A stretch of DNA of 64,000 nucleotides from Aphidius gifuensis (Eukaryota; Arthropoda; Insecta; Hymenoptera; Braconidae). Position 1 is the first letter of the stretch; every line of letters starts with the position of its first letter. The notes under the pieces were generated by a model that saw only the letters and a program-made list of their open reading frames with translations, did no database searches and was not told where the DNA came from. Both the position numbers and the translations under genes were made by a program. Where the stretch lies: positions 22,358,537 to 22,422,536 of the forward strand of contig NC_057791.1 of the NCBI RefSeq assembly GCF_014905175.1. Direction: 5' to 3'. Below, in pieces: positions 40,303 to 51,993 of this stretch.

Positions 40303-41337
40303 GTAAGTAAAACCAGATAATATTTAAATAAATAATACTTCGTATGCAAGCAAAAAAAATTGAAAAGTATAAAAAAAAAATGAATATAGAATTACATAAA
40401 AAAGCAACCATATAAAATCTAGGATTTTATTATCCCTGTGTCCATGATATACGATGTACGACAAGATAAAAAATCACTTATCCATTGATGCACTGCATTT
40501 GTTTGTTGATAAAGAAAAAAAAAAAAATATAAACCATCTTTTTGTGTGACACAAAAACACATCAACAAACATATGACAATGCTTATCTCTCAATTTTTTA
40601 TCGTTAAAAAAAAAAGCATGCTCACAATGATAATCCTTTCACAATAAATAAAAAAATAAATAAATTGAAAAAAAAATAAAATATACATAAAATTATTACT
40701 ACCAGTCATAACCAAATGAAAAAAAAAGAAAACCATTAGAAATCAAGAAAAAAATAAAAAATAAAAACAAGGAAAAAAAATAAATTTATTTATGTATTGT
40801 ATGGGTAAATGAGGACGAACTTTGATGGTAAAGATATAATGGATTTACGAGTTCACACTTGGATACATATATACACACATACACAATACACTTTTAATGT
40901 CTATTCGATTTTTTTTTCGTTGCATGCAATGTGTCCCTCATTTCCTGTATTCGTATAAACTCGTACAATTCTTTGTTGATTTATTTTTTTTACATATATA
41001 TTTCTTTTTCACAATAAAGAATAAACAATCGATATTGTTATCCAGGGTCTTTATTTGAACTGACGCAATTTAAAAATCGATATTACAATCTCAACGAGGT
41101 GCCTCTTGTCCAACACGCTCATGATCATACACTTGCTTGTTGTTAAAGTGTTTATTGAAAAAAAAATTTATTATTATTACTAATAGCTCGTTGATTTAAA
41201 TTAAAAAGAAAAAATAAAATACTTAATTATATTGTTGACATGTAAATGAATTAATTGGATTAATTTTTTTACAAATAAAATATTTTCAATTATTTTTTTT
41301 TTTAAATTTTATATATGTTTATTTTTATTTTTTTCAG
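40303..41337 (+). other. 5-HT7 leader intron
   Basis: GTAAGT to TTTTTTTCAG, AT-rich. It holds a GC-elevated patch near 41,040-41,150 and scattered simple repeats (CA-rich around 40,870-40,890). No gene was seen. Confidence 0.5.
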
Positions 41338-41620
41338 AATAATTGGAGTTACAGTATAAAATTCAAGTGGTGATTAAAACTTGAAAAATAAAAAAGATAA
41401 TATTTCGTGGATATTTTGAGTTGAAAATTCAAAGGGATATTGAAGATATTGTTGAAGAAAATATAAAAAATAAAATAAAAAATAAACAAGTGGAATAGAT
41501 AGATGCTTGGGTTGCCGGGCAAAAACGAGAGGTGGGCATTCAGCCAAATATCAAAGAAGAATGACATAGGGGTGTGCAAAAGGGGCGATTGGGATGCTCC
41601 GGGTTATTGGTTAAGATCGT
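41338..41620 (+). promoter_or_regulatory. uORF-rich 5' leader of the first 5-HT7 coding exon
   Basis: This is the transcribed leader between the predicted acceptor and the receptor ATG. From 41,503 it is clearly GC-enriched. It holds an overlapping uORF starting ATG CTT at 41503 and two short uORFs in its second half: ATG ACA TAG, and ATG CTC ending at TAA 41612-41614. The 41503 uORF runs in the +1 frame through the receptor start and across the next splice junction. Such leaders commonly reduce translation of the main frame. Confidence 0.45.
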
Positions 41621-44600
41621 ATGGAGGGGAAGGACGAAATAACGGATACAACTTGGCATCAAAATTTCACGACGCCGATTACAACACAGGAACCCGATTA
41701 TTTTTTCCGGGGATTTCCCGGAAAACATTCTTCCTATACAACAACTCAGGTTTGTTAATTTTAATTGTATTTTTTAAATTGAATAAATTTATTAACATAA
41801 AATTGCATGTTGCACAAAATAATCATTTGCATTTTATTTTAAATATAATTATTATTGTAGATAAAGAAAAAAAATAATATTTATTTTGTTTTTTAATTTA
41901 TTATATTTGATTAAAAATAAAATTTATTATTTTTGTTGTAATTTTTAAAAGTTAATTGATGTATAGTTTAATCAATTAAATTATCATAACAAAAAATCTT
42001 GTATATTTTTTTTTTTTTTTTTTAATTATTATGTTGAAAGATATAGGTGTTTTATTTGATATGAGAAATAGAAAATTTAAAAGTTTATTTTAATTTTTTT
42101 ACGAGTAAAAAAATGTTAAGGAAATGGACATTTTTGTAAATTTCCATAGATTATTATATCGCGTGACTGATGGAATGAAATTTTGGAATTGTGTTTTTCG
42201 ATTTAGTGGATTTTTTTTTTTAGGTACTTCTTTATTTTACAAATGTACACGGCTTTATTATTATTTATTTTTTAGTCATGCAATATTTATTTTAATTCAA
42301 ATAATAATTTTAAAATCATTTTTTTTTATAAATTTATATTTACGAGCACATTGGCGCGCTACGCGCGCCTGTATCTATACCTTCTAAAAGGTTCATTGTT
42401 CATTGATTTTATAAACACAAGTATTATCATAAAAAAAAAAAAGAATGAATAAATTGACGAAAAATTTTTTTAATTTATTTATTTACACATAAATCACACA
42501 ATTCACACGTAATTTTTAGTCTAATAACATCGAGATCGAATCTTTATTCTTTATTGAAAAAGTTGTGCTACCTTAATATGTCAATTTTAAAAAAAAATAT
42601 AAAAAATATTTAAAAAAATTTTCTTTCAAATTTATTTCTTCACACATAAAAAACACATAATTCGCACAAAATTTTGAGCCCAATTGCATTAAGATCCGAT
42701 GATTATTGAAAAAGTTGTGCTAGCTTAATATGTCAATTTTTAAAAAAAATATAAAAAATATTTAAAAAAATTTTCTTTTAAATTTATTTCTTCACACATA
42801 AAAAACACATAATTCGCACAAAATTTCAAGCCCAATTGCATCAAGATCTAATAATTATTAAAAAAGTTGTGCTAGCTTAATATGTCAATTTTTAAAAAAA
42901 ATATAAAAAATATTAAAAAAAATTTTCTTTCAAATTTATTTCTTCACACATAAAAAACACATAATTCGCACAAAATTTGAAGCCCAATTGCATCGAGATC
43001 CGATGATTATTGAGAAAGTTGTGCTAGCTTAATATTTGAATTTTTTAAAAAAATGTAAAAAATAAAAAAAAAATTTTCTTTCAAATTTATTTCTTCACAC
43101 ATAAAAAACACATAATTCGCACAAAATTTTAAGCCCAATTGCATCAAGATCCGATGATTATTAAAAAAGTTGTGCTAGCTTAATATGTCAATTTAAAAAA
43201 AAAAAATATCAAAAAAAATTTTGTTTACTCGCTTTTTTTTGTTGTTTTTTTATTGCTAACGAAATAAATAAAAAAATAATAGAAAAAGGCAAACAAAGAA
43301 ATTTGTATGAAAGTAAGTGAGAAAAAAACAATGACCAATAAAATGTTCGGAAGACCGATGATGTTTGTCCTTTTTATATTAGGAATTATTTTTGAGACTA
43401 TTATTGATTTATTTTAGAATTAATTAAAAATTTTAATAACCTTGATTATTTATGTTTTTTTATCTTTAGGCAATTCTTATGGCCTTGGTACTCGGAATAA
43501 TAGTAATTGTGACAATAATTGGAAACATATTGGTGTGTGTTGCGGTATGTCTTGTACGAAAATTACGTCGACCATGCAATTATTTACTAGTAAGTCTAGC
43601 AGTAAGTGATCTCTGCGTAGCACTACTCGTAATGCCAATGGCTTTATTATACGAGGTATTAGGAAGTTGGGTATTTGGACCAATACTATGTGACCTATGG
43701 GTGAGCTTTGACGTATTGAGCTGTGCAGCAAGTATACTAAATCTCTGCATGATATCAGTTGACAGGTATGTTAAATTTATTTATTCATTTTACCAATTTT
43801 CATTTAATTATATAAATTAATTTATCGATTCATATTACAACATAAAGCAACATCAAACTCTCTCTCTCTCTCTCTTATGATTTTGTTGGGCTTATGAAAA
43901 TTTTAAATAACAAAATAAATACATAAAATAAATAAATGGAAATGTAAATTTCAAGTGATTATGGTCAATGTGAGGTCAGACCACCGAGTAATTACTGTGG
44001 CTCATTCAAAATTCCACAAAGCATCTCACATTTCCTAATTACATCTTATTTTTAATTACCAATTTTTATCAATCACATGCTTAAATTATTTTTCAAAAAA
44101 CAATGCCTTTTAATTTGTCCTAATTATCATTATTTTTAGCTTGTAATTATTTATAAATATACTCGTTCATTTTGACATGAAATAATTTTTCGAAAATTTC
44201 AATTATTCAAAGTAAATAAACTTTATTTTTTTTTTAAATAATAAATCAAATGTAAAATATATTTAATAAATAAATTATTATCATTCCAATCAAATGAATA
44301 AATAACTGGATTTCCATATCACATATTTAATCGATTCAAACTTGAAAGCTTTTCGTTAAAAAAAAAAATCTAATAATAAATTTTTTTTTCACTATTTTTA
44401 ACTATTTAAATATTTTATTTGTTTTTAAGTATTTTAAAAATTTTTAATTGCCAAAAGATTAATTTATATTGAGCATTGAACAATTCAAAAATATCCTAAC
44501 AATTTTATCTAACTTTTTTATTGTTCTAGTTTTAAATATTACTTCTCTATTTTTTTACTAGTAAATAAATTTTTTCAAACATAAAAATTTCAATGAAAAA

Positions 44601-46462
44601 AAAGCATTTACATTAATTTTATTTATTTATTTCGTGGTAAAGTGGTTGCGTAATGATGTGAGGGTGTGAAAACAAATATTTAGAGTTCACCCAGTTTGTG
44701 TAACCGACGTCAATGGTCTGCGATTACTCAAACACCAACAAAGCGTTATCGTTTACCTTTTTTTTTTTTTTTCTCACTTTCTCTCACTCTCGGATATAAA
44801 CAATTTATTTTTATTTTTTTTTCAAAGGTTTGGGGACAGTTCTTTGAGTTCAATATAGCCAAAATATATATGCATTTAATTAAACCGTTGATGAAAAAAA
44901 AATAAAATAATAAAAAACACAACATTGGAAAAAAGCATTTAATCCATTTTTAAAGTTGTTTTTATTTTTGATATATAATTAATTGTATTATTATATTTGT
45001 TAAATATATAAATCATCATATTATATATAGGTTAGTATGTTGCAAATGAGAGATGGGTAAATACGTCCCTTGCATTGTGGTAATTGTTGATCGTTTTGTT
45101 GGCAAACAAACAGACACGAGCTTCCCCTCCTATTGTGATTGTTAACGAACATTGCGGATCTCACGTCATGACCATAATAACATTGTCATCCGAGACGTTG
45201 ATGTAATATATTTTTTTATTTATTTATTTATATATAAATAAAAACAACAAAGTTATACTCAACCAACATTCCAATTTATAATTCACATCACGTTTTCACG
45301 TCAACAAAAAATAAAAAAATTCTATAAAATATTATTTAACAGCCAGTGCAATAAAATCTACACTAAACACAAAATACTGTAAATAATTTTTTGTTTTTAT
45401 TTTAAAAATTTAATTTCATCGTTATTACATTTTTATTATTTTTTATTCAATCTATTATTTTTTTATTTACGTCACTTTAATTTTGTTTGCTATTAAATGA
45501 CAAATAAAATAGAAAAAAAAAATATATATACTAACGATAAAATATTCAAAGGAACTATTTTATATAGTCTAAAGGGAATGAAGTTTAATTTTAATTATAG
45601 AATATAGATGATAAAATTATTTAATAAAAAATAAGTAAAATAGAAAAAAAAAGTTTATTGAATAAAAAAAGGGATATTATAATGTTACAGATATTATGCA
45701 ATAACAAAGCCACTGGAGTATGGTGTAAAACGTACACCTAAACGAATGATAATATGTGTTGGTCTTGTGTGGCTTGGTGCAGCTTGTATAAGTCTACCAC
45801 CACTTTTAATACTTGGTAATGAACACAGATATGATATGGGTGCTTGGCATTGTGACGTATGTCAAAATTCAGGATATCAAATTTATGCAACACTTGGTAG
45901 TTTTTATATACCGTTATTTGTTATGATTCAGGTGAGAAAAAATATATTTTATTATTCAATAAACTTTTAATTAAATATATTAAAAAATTTATAAATTCAT
46001 ACGTTAAACTTGAGAAAATAAATTGTCATAGAATAAATAAATAAATAATTTTTAAGGATAAATTTTTTTTAAGAGAATTTCATTTTTAATTATTTTTTTT
46101 TTGTTGATAATAATATTTTTTGTGTTTATTTATCGATTGACTTTATTCATTCTGATAACACAAATAGAAAAAAAAATAAATTCAGCATTTTTTTTTTGAA
46201 ATTGAAAAAGATAAAAAAAAGAATAAAAAAATTTTTTTATCTGTTTTTTTTTTAGGTGTACTACAAAATATTTTGTGCAGCACGTAAAATAGTACTGGAG
46301 GAAAGACGTGCACAGAGTCACTTGGATGTACATTGTCATCTTGATAAAGAACCAGTGATCCATCAAACAAGTACTTTGAACAAATCATTAAATTCAGATA
46401 GTCAAACAGCTCAAAGTAGTCCAACAATAAAACAGCATCGTAGCTCGAGTGCCTCAACTACG
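41621..46462 (+). CDS. 5-HT7: 5-hydroxytryptamine receptor 7, 5' part (3' exons beyond window)
   Basis: Coding exons: 41621-41749, 43470-43765, 45691-45931, 46256-46462 (291 codons so far, all GT-AG). The N-terminus is 43 aa with an N-glycosylation sequon (NFT at 15-17). TM1 carries GN (1.50), TM2 SLAVSD, TM3 the amine-binding Asp (SFDVL) and Cys (LCDLW), then SVDR|YYAIT. TM4 has ICVGLVWLGAACISLPPLL. ECL2 has two cysteines (CDVC), and TM5 has YQIYATLGSFYIPL with Ser at 5.46. Intracellular loop 3 begins VLEERRAQSHL and becomes Ser/Thr-rich. The match to insect 5-HT7, a Gs-coupled serotonin receptor, is close throughout. TM6, TM7 and the C-tail are not in the window. The start was chosen because only this frame joins exon 2 in phase 0; an in-frame TAA lies three codons upstream. 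Confidence 0.94.
42353..42369. repeat. Perfect GC-only inverted repeat (hairpin)
   Basis: GGCGCGC-TAC-GCGCGCC: a 7-bp stem made entirely of G/C around a 3-nt centre, in DNA that is otherwise nearly all A/T. It stands about 100 bp before the 152-bp tandem array. It could be the terminal hairpin of a Helitron-type element or another mobile-element end. Confidence 0.6.
42456..43230. repeat. Tandem array of about five 152-bp units
   Basis: The word AGTTGTGCTA starts at 42561, 42713, 42865, 43017 and 43168, giving periods of 152, 152, 152 and 151 bp. Each unit also carries TTCACACATAAA and CACATAATTCGCACAAAATT or close variants, and CCCAATTGCAT. The inner units are near-identical, while the first unit is clearly diverged and the last is cut short. 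The length is close to a nucleosomal repeat. The array lies wholly within a 5-HT7 intron. No open frame crosses the units. Confidence 0.92.
43766..45690 (+). other. 5-HT7 intron interrupting the DRY motif codon
   Basis: The donor GTATGT splits the Arg codon (AG|A) of the DRY motif; the acceptor is TGTTACAG. It contains a (CT)9 microsatellite, a GC-elevated islet near 44,640-44,760 with the word CGACGTCAAT, and another at 45,055-45,205 with several ATTGT/ATTGC words and CACGTCATGAC. These islets are plausible intronic enhancers, but no direct evidence is available. Confidence 0.8.
43858..43875. repeat. (CT)9 microsatellite
   Basis: Nine uninterrupted CT dinucleotides in a 5-HT7 intron, about 90 bp after the donor. 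This kind of repeat is often length-polymorphic. Confidence 0.9.
45932..46255 (+). other. 5-HT7 intron after TM5
   Basis: Donor GTGAGA after CAG, acceptor TTTTTAG. It is AT-rich with nothing else seen. Confidence 0.85.
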
Positions 46463-47099
46463 GTCAGTAATATCTATTTTTATAAATATTTATTTTTTTT
46501 TTCAATCCATGCATATTCCCTTATTTTTTTTTTTTTTATATATTTACTCAATCAACAAATGCAAATTTTTTTTTTTCAAAATTTATTTTCATATTCAACT
46601 TTTATTATACCGATTTTTAATAACTTCATGAATCAAATATTTTTTTTTTTTTTTTTACATAAATATCGTTTAATCTACAAATAAATTTGCATTGGAAAAA
46701 TGTTTACAACATTATATAAAATTTCAAATAGAAATAATAAAATTTAATAAAAAAATTTTTCAATAATTATTTGAAGTTGAATGACAAATCAAAGTATTTT
46801 TCTAAAAAATTATTATTATTATGGCTATTCATAGACTTGAATGACAGGTAAAGAAAAATAATACCCTAAAAAATATAGTAATAGTATATTTCTTAAATTT
46901 TTTTTTATTAAAAAAAAATAAAATATCGTATTGCAAAAGGAAAAAAAAAAGTCAATATATTTTTTTAAAACAATTACAAGTGGTTTATTGTAAATGGGTA
47001 ATATATATATGCTGACATTGACAGGTTAATGACTAAAATGTTCATAGTAAACACAGATAATTTATCAGGCAAAGTGATTTTATCAGATGCCTTGAAATT

Positions 47100-47115
47100 T
47101 GACCTTTATTGACCT
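47100..47115 (-). promoter_or_regulatory. Perfect DR4 nuclear-receptor-type site
   Basis: On the minus strand this reads AGGTCA-ATAA-AGGTCA, two perfect consensus half-sites in direct repeat with 4-bp spacing, inside the large 5-HT7 intron. Nuclear receptor dimers bind such repeats. Occupancy is unknown. Confidence 0.35.
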
Positions 47116-50100
47116 GGGCGTATTGATAAACCCCCATACACACAATACATGTACACACATATTTACACATTCATATTATTATTGTCATCGTTAACCAATG
47201 TTACATCGTTTGATGTTATCTACATGGCAATTGGTTGTTGATGATGAGCCAATCAATCCGACAATAATATTGTATATTCCCTTAATTTTTAACTTAATGT
47301 AATAACAAGTTAACAACATCACGTTAATTTGATATTCATTTGATTCATAATTACTAATTACAAACCAAAACAAAACAAAAACAATTATTTCTTTGTTTCA
47401 TAATTAATTGTTGTATTATTTTTTTTTTTATTTATTATTAAAACTTTTAGTTATTTAAATTACGATAAGTGAGTTGAATAAAAATGAAAAAAAGTAAATT
47501 TTTTAAACTCAATTTTACTAGTCGATGGGCTTAGTACAGAGTTTGGCTGACTAAAAACCAACCAGAGGACTGGTAAGCTCAACCAACCGAACAAGTAGTT
47601 GAAAAAAAAAAAAAGTAACTAAATGAAAATGCCGAGGTTTAAAAAAGAGAATAAAAGGTAGAATTTAAAAAATAAAAAAAAAAATTTTAACCAGCTGGAC
47701 GAGTGCATTAAAATAGAATTGAAAAAAAAATACTTTGATATTCAATATGGCTGTTGTAATATATTTATTTTTTCATTTTCCCCGAGGGACAGTTATTTAA
47801 TTATACAAAAAAAAAAAAATGAAAAAATCCGTATTGAAATATATCTGTTACATGATTGATGATAATTAAATGTTCCATGTTATTTTTTTACTATTTTTTT
47901 TTTTTTCTGTCTGTTAGTGAAACTGTCAATCGAGAAATAAAAAAAAGAAATTTATTATTTTTACATGTAGAATTTGATGAAAATATAAAAATATATTCTT
48001 GTCGTTTGTTGATGGTAAAATCTTCAAGTTAAAACGATTTAATGTCAATCTTGATGATAAAAAAAATTAACTAAAAAAATAGGTGAGAACCAAATAACCA
48101 ATAAAGAGAAATTAGATGAATGCGACGAGGTGGAACATTGAATTCTCGGATTTCGGACCTCGAGGGAAATTTATTTTATCGGTTAAACCATTAATTGACA
48201 TTGTTCGCTTCTCTGAACATTACAGTACCGTTTTTTTTTTTTTTTCTGGCCTTTATGGAGTAGATAGATAAGTGTATAAAAAACCTTTGTGATGAAAAAC
48301 CATCAACTTTTCTTTACCATTTCTTTTTTATCAACATTTATATATTTTTTTTTTTTTGCTAGTGAGTTTCATTTCACTACGTAAGCCTCTAAAGGTGACA
48401 AAGCCACAATGATTAATTGCCCAGGCAACAGTACCTTAACATTACCAGTTACCATGAAGAAAAAAAAAAAAAAAATTAAATTCCCTGTTAAAATAACTAC
48501 CAAAAAAAAAAAAAAGAAGAATTTTGAAGTTATTCGCCTGAAGAATTTGCAAAAACTTTCTTCACAAAGTTACTTAAAGATAAAAAATAAATATATATCG
48601 AAAAAATTATGTGATATAAGTTTTTAAACGTAATTATCATTTTTTTTTTTTCACAATCCCAGGTGGAAATTAACGTCAGTTTTTAATTTTTTATCTCTAT
48701 TCGATTATCCTTTAAATATTTAAAAAGATACAAAAGAGTTTGCATTGGTCATTTGAAAATTTAAAAGGAAAGGTTTTAAAAAATTTTGAACTCGACATTA
48801 TTGAAGTTGAAGATGGAAATTTGAAAATCATTACATCGACACTGATATCATCTGCAAAATAAATTATATAATTAAAATTTTTAATTAAATTATTTTATTA
48901 AAAATTTAAAATATAAAAAGTAAAAAAAAATTAATAATAAAAATTGATTTTAAATTTTGGAATAGAGTTAGAATATTACTGAATTTATTATTTTTATAAT
49001 TACAAATAAAAAATTGCAATTGAATTGAATTTAAGTTCAATATTTAGTTTCCCAATAATCGATTATTTGAAGAAAACGTATTACAATTTACAAGTGGTTG
49101 AGAGGGCTCTTTGGAAGTTTAATTAAACGTCTTTAGAATGACATTTTACATAAGTTTTTAGCTTCAAATAAAACTCAATCCAAGTGTCAATGATAGATAT
49201 TCTATCATGATTATTGAATGAAACATATTGTTATCAAAATTATATAAATTTTCATCAATTTACTTGTATTGTATAACTTGTAAAACTAATTATAGACTTT
49301 ATTTAATCATATATACATTTCACAAGGACTCTTATCAACAAAATAAGCTGTTAAAATATTCAAGACATATTTAAAAACTGAATTTAAAACTTGGTATAGT
49401 TAAGTTGTATAAACTTTTGAGAGATTAAAAAAAAACAAGTAAGAAAAATATGTAAATCTTTGACCAAAAATAGTAGAATAAGTTTCGAAACTTTTTGGTA
49501 ATGACAAACGACACTGTTTAAAAATTTTTTTTTTAATTCGATAATTCTATGGGGATCACTTAGTTGTTAACTACTATCATAATATTCTCTCAGGAACAAT
49601 TAACCCAATGCCTTGAAGAAAATAGAAAGAAAAAAATCATATAATAAAATAAATGAAAAAAGTTTTTCGTCAAGTCAAGAAGTTAATAATGATAAAATCA
49701 ATCTATCCTAAATCTCTAAAAATGTTTTTAAATTATTTTTTATTACTATTATTTTGTTATTATTATTTTAAGAATATTCTACAGTAAAAGTTCTTGAAAT
49801 TGTTTTCGAATTTTACTTGAAACTTAAAGTCAATAAATATCTCAATTACAACGAAAAAAAAAAGAAAGTTTTTGTATTTTATCAATGTCTTGTTTATCTC
49901 CATTAAAAATTATTATACTCCATTAATTTAAATAGAAAAATAAATATTTTCTAGAATTTATTAACTATTTATATTTTTAAAAAATTTAAAAATAATCTTT
50001 TGGTAAATAAAGTACTGAGAAAATAAAAAAAAAAAATAAGACAGTGATGATAAATGTCGCGATGGCATTAACTTATTGTTGCATAAAACTTTTTTTTTCA

Positions 50101-51885
50101 ATTGTTATTATTATTTAGAGAAAATAAGTTGTGGTAAATGCGTCATGCTTTGATTAAAAAGCACCCACGGTCTTGACCCAACCTTATTTGGCTTTTTTTT
50201 ATTTTAATCCCTTTTTAACGAATTTTTTTTTTTTTTTCTAGCAAATTCCTCTGCTAACTCTCATCTCTTTTTACGAAATATTTCTTTTATTAAAAAAATT
50301 AAAACAAAATGAAATACAATAATGACAAAGCAAGTTCAAACAATAATGCTAAGTATAAAAGAATAAGACTAGTATAACGATGATGATAATAAGTTGAAAA
50401 AAACAAAAAAAAAAAAACCACAATATTTTTCTGTAATTAGAGAAGTACTGTTTAAACGAGTGTGACAGTTTTTCTTTTTTTCTCTTTTTTTCGACATCGT
50501 TGTATTTCAAAGTAAAAGAAAATTTTTGTACAATTTTTTTTATAGAAAGTACAAATATTTCCGTAAAAAAAAGAATAAATATTCTTTGTCTATCTATTTT
50601 TCTTTTTGAAAATTTATTTTAAAGTTTAGTTTATATACAAGTTTTTTTTTTATATAGTCAACTTTTTTTACCGGAAAAATACAAACTACATATTTTTTTT
50701 TCTCATTTCCGGTTGAAAGATAAAATGTATTGCATCGAAAAATTCATCCAGTTGTCTGTCGACGTACATGCAGTTTTATAAAAGAAAAAAAATTATTTAA
50801 ATAAATAAAAAATAGTTGAAAAAAAAAAAATTAAACTTTCTGCCATTTGCATAGCTGATTGAAGTAATATTTTTTGTATTTTATTCATAAAAAATAATAG
50901 ATACATAAAAAATTGTAAAATACAATTATTTTTAATCTACAAAATTTTATTTCTACAATTTTTATTCTATTATGTATTTACATAAGTTTAATCAAGTCTT
51001 TTGAAGATGAATGATAAAAAAAAAAAAAATTAAGAAATGAAAAACTTCAAAAGATCTTTCGAACCGTGCAAATTTTGTGGTAATTTTATCGCCGGATTTT
51101 ATTCGTTTCCTTTTCAGCAGAATAAAAGAAAAATAGATAAAAAAGAAAAATAAAATTTAGTTAAAGATCAGTATAAATGTATATATGGGTAAAAAAATTG
51201 GAATTCATCTTTTCCAGGGTGCATATAATACAACGTAACCCAAGCATAAAAACGACACACACACGAGTGTATTTTGTAAAAGTTCAAGCTCAAATTCACT
51301 GCGTGTGAACGAGTGAACACATATTTTGCACATTTCAAAATGATATATATGAAGCATTTAATTTTCTTTGGCAAATATATCTTTTTATTTTGACCTGTAT
51401 GCTGTTATTTATAAGATGAAAATGAAATTTCAAATAAAATATCAAATAAAGTACATATTAATATTTTTATATTAAAAAAAATTGTTTCATTTTATAAATA
51501 AATATATGAATAAATTTTTTAAAAATAATTAAATAGTTTATTTATTTATTAAGTGAATAATAAATCCCAAAAAAAATATATAATTAACAAAAAATAAATT
51601 ATGAATAAACAAAATTATCATAGTAATTTAAAAAATTTCATATAAATTATTTTTAATTGATACTAAATTATTAAATTTTTTATTTTACGTGACTCGTGTA
51701 TACCTGATCGTAATTAAGATTATTATTATTATTTTTATTATTTATTTTTAATCTAAATTGAATTTTTTGTTTGCTAAATTCAATTTATTTTCAAAATTTT
51801 TTTTTTCTTTAATTATTTAAAGAATGTTCTATGCAGAAGAAAATACGTGATGTTGCATTTGTTATAATATTTATACCATGATTCT

Positions 51886-51993
51886 TTCTGAAACACAAGA
51901 GACTTCAGAATCGACCTGGTAATTTTTTATATATATAAAATACAAGAGCATCAGTATACAACTGATGTGACCCAGGAGAATATTATATTCTCC
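51886..51993. repeat. Three consecutive short inverted repeats
   Basis: Three perfect stem-loops lie in tandem: TTCTGAA/TTCAGAA (51886-51892 with 51904-51910), CATCAGT/ACTGATG (51949-51967, 5-nt loop) and GGAGAATA/TATTCTCC (51975-51993, 3-nt loop). The segment is less A/T-rich than its surroundings. It might form a structured RNA in the 5-HT7 intron. Short hairpins are common by chance, so this is tentative. Confidence 0.35.

Larger units (their letters stand above)
41750..43469 (+). other. 5-HT7 intron between coding exons 1 and 2
   Basis: Donor GTTTGT, acceptor ATCTTTAG. It is AT-rich apart from a GC-only inverted repeat (42353-42369) and a 152-bp tandem array (about 42456-43230), both listed separately. 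Confidence 0.85.

Noticed and set aside
41503..41877. 124-codon open frame starting at the ATG 41503, as the 5-HT7 N-terminus
   Set aside because: It ends in phase 1 at the donor 41749/41750 and would enter the TM1 exon in the wrong frame. The frame from ATG 41621 is the one in phase. It is kept only as a possible overlapping uORF.
43477..43731. Minus-strand frame opposite the TM1-TM3 exon of 5-HT7
   Set aside because: Antisense shadow of a conserved coding exon; no start context, splice support or known similarity.
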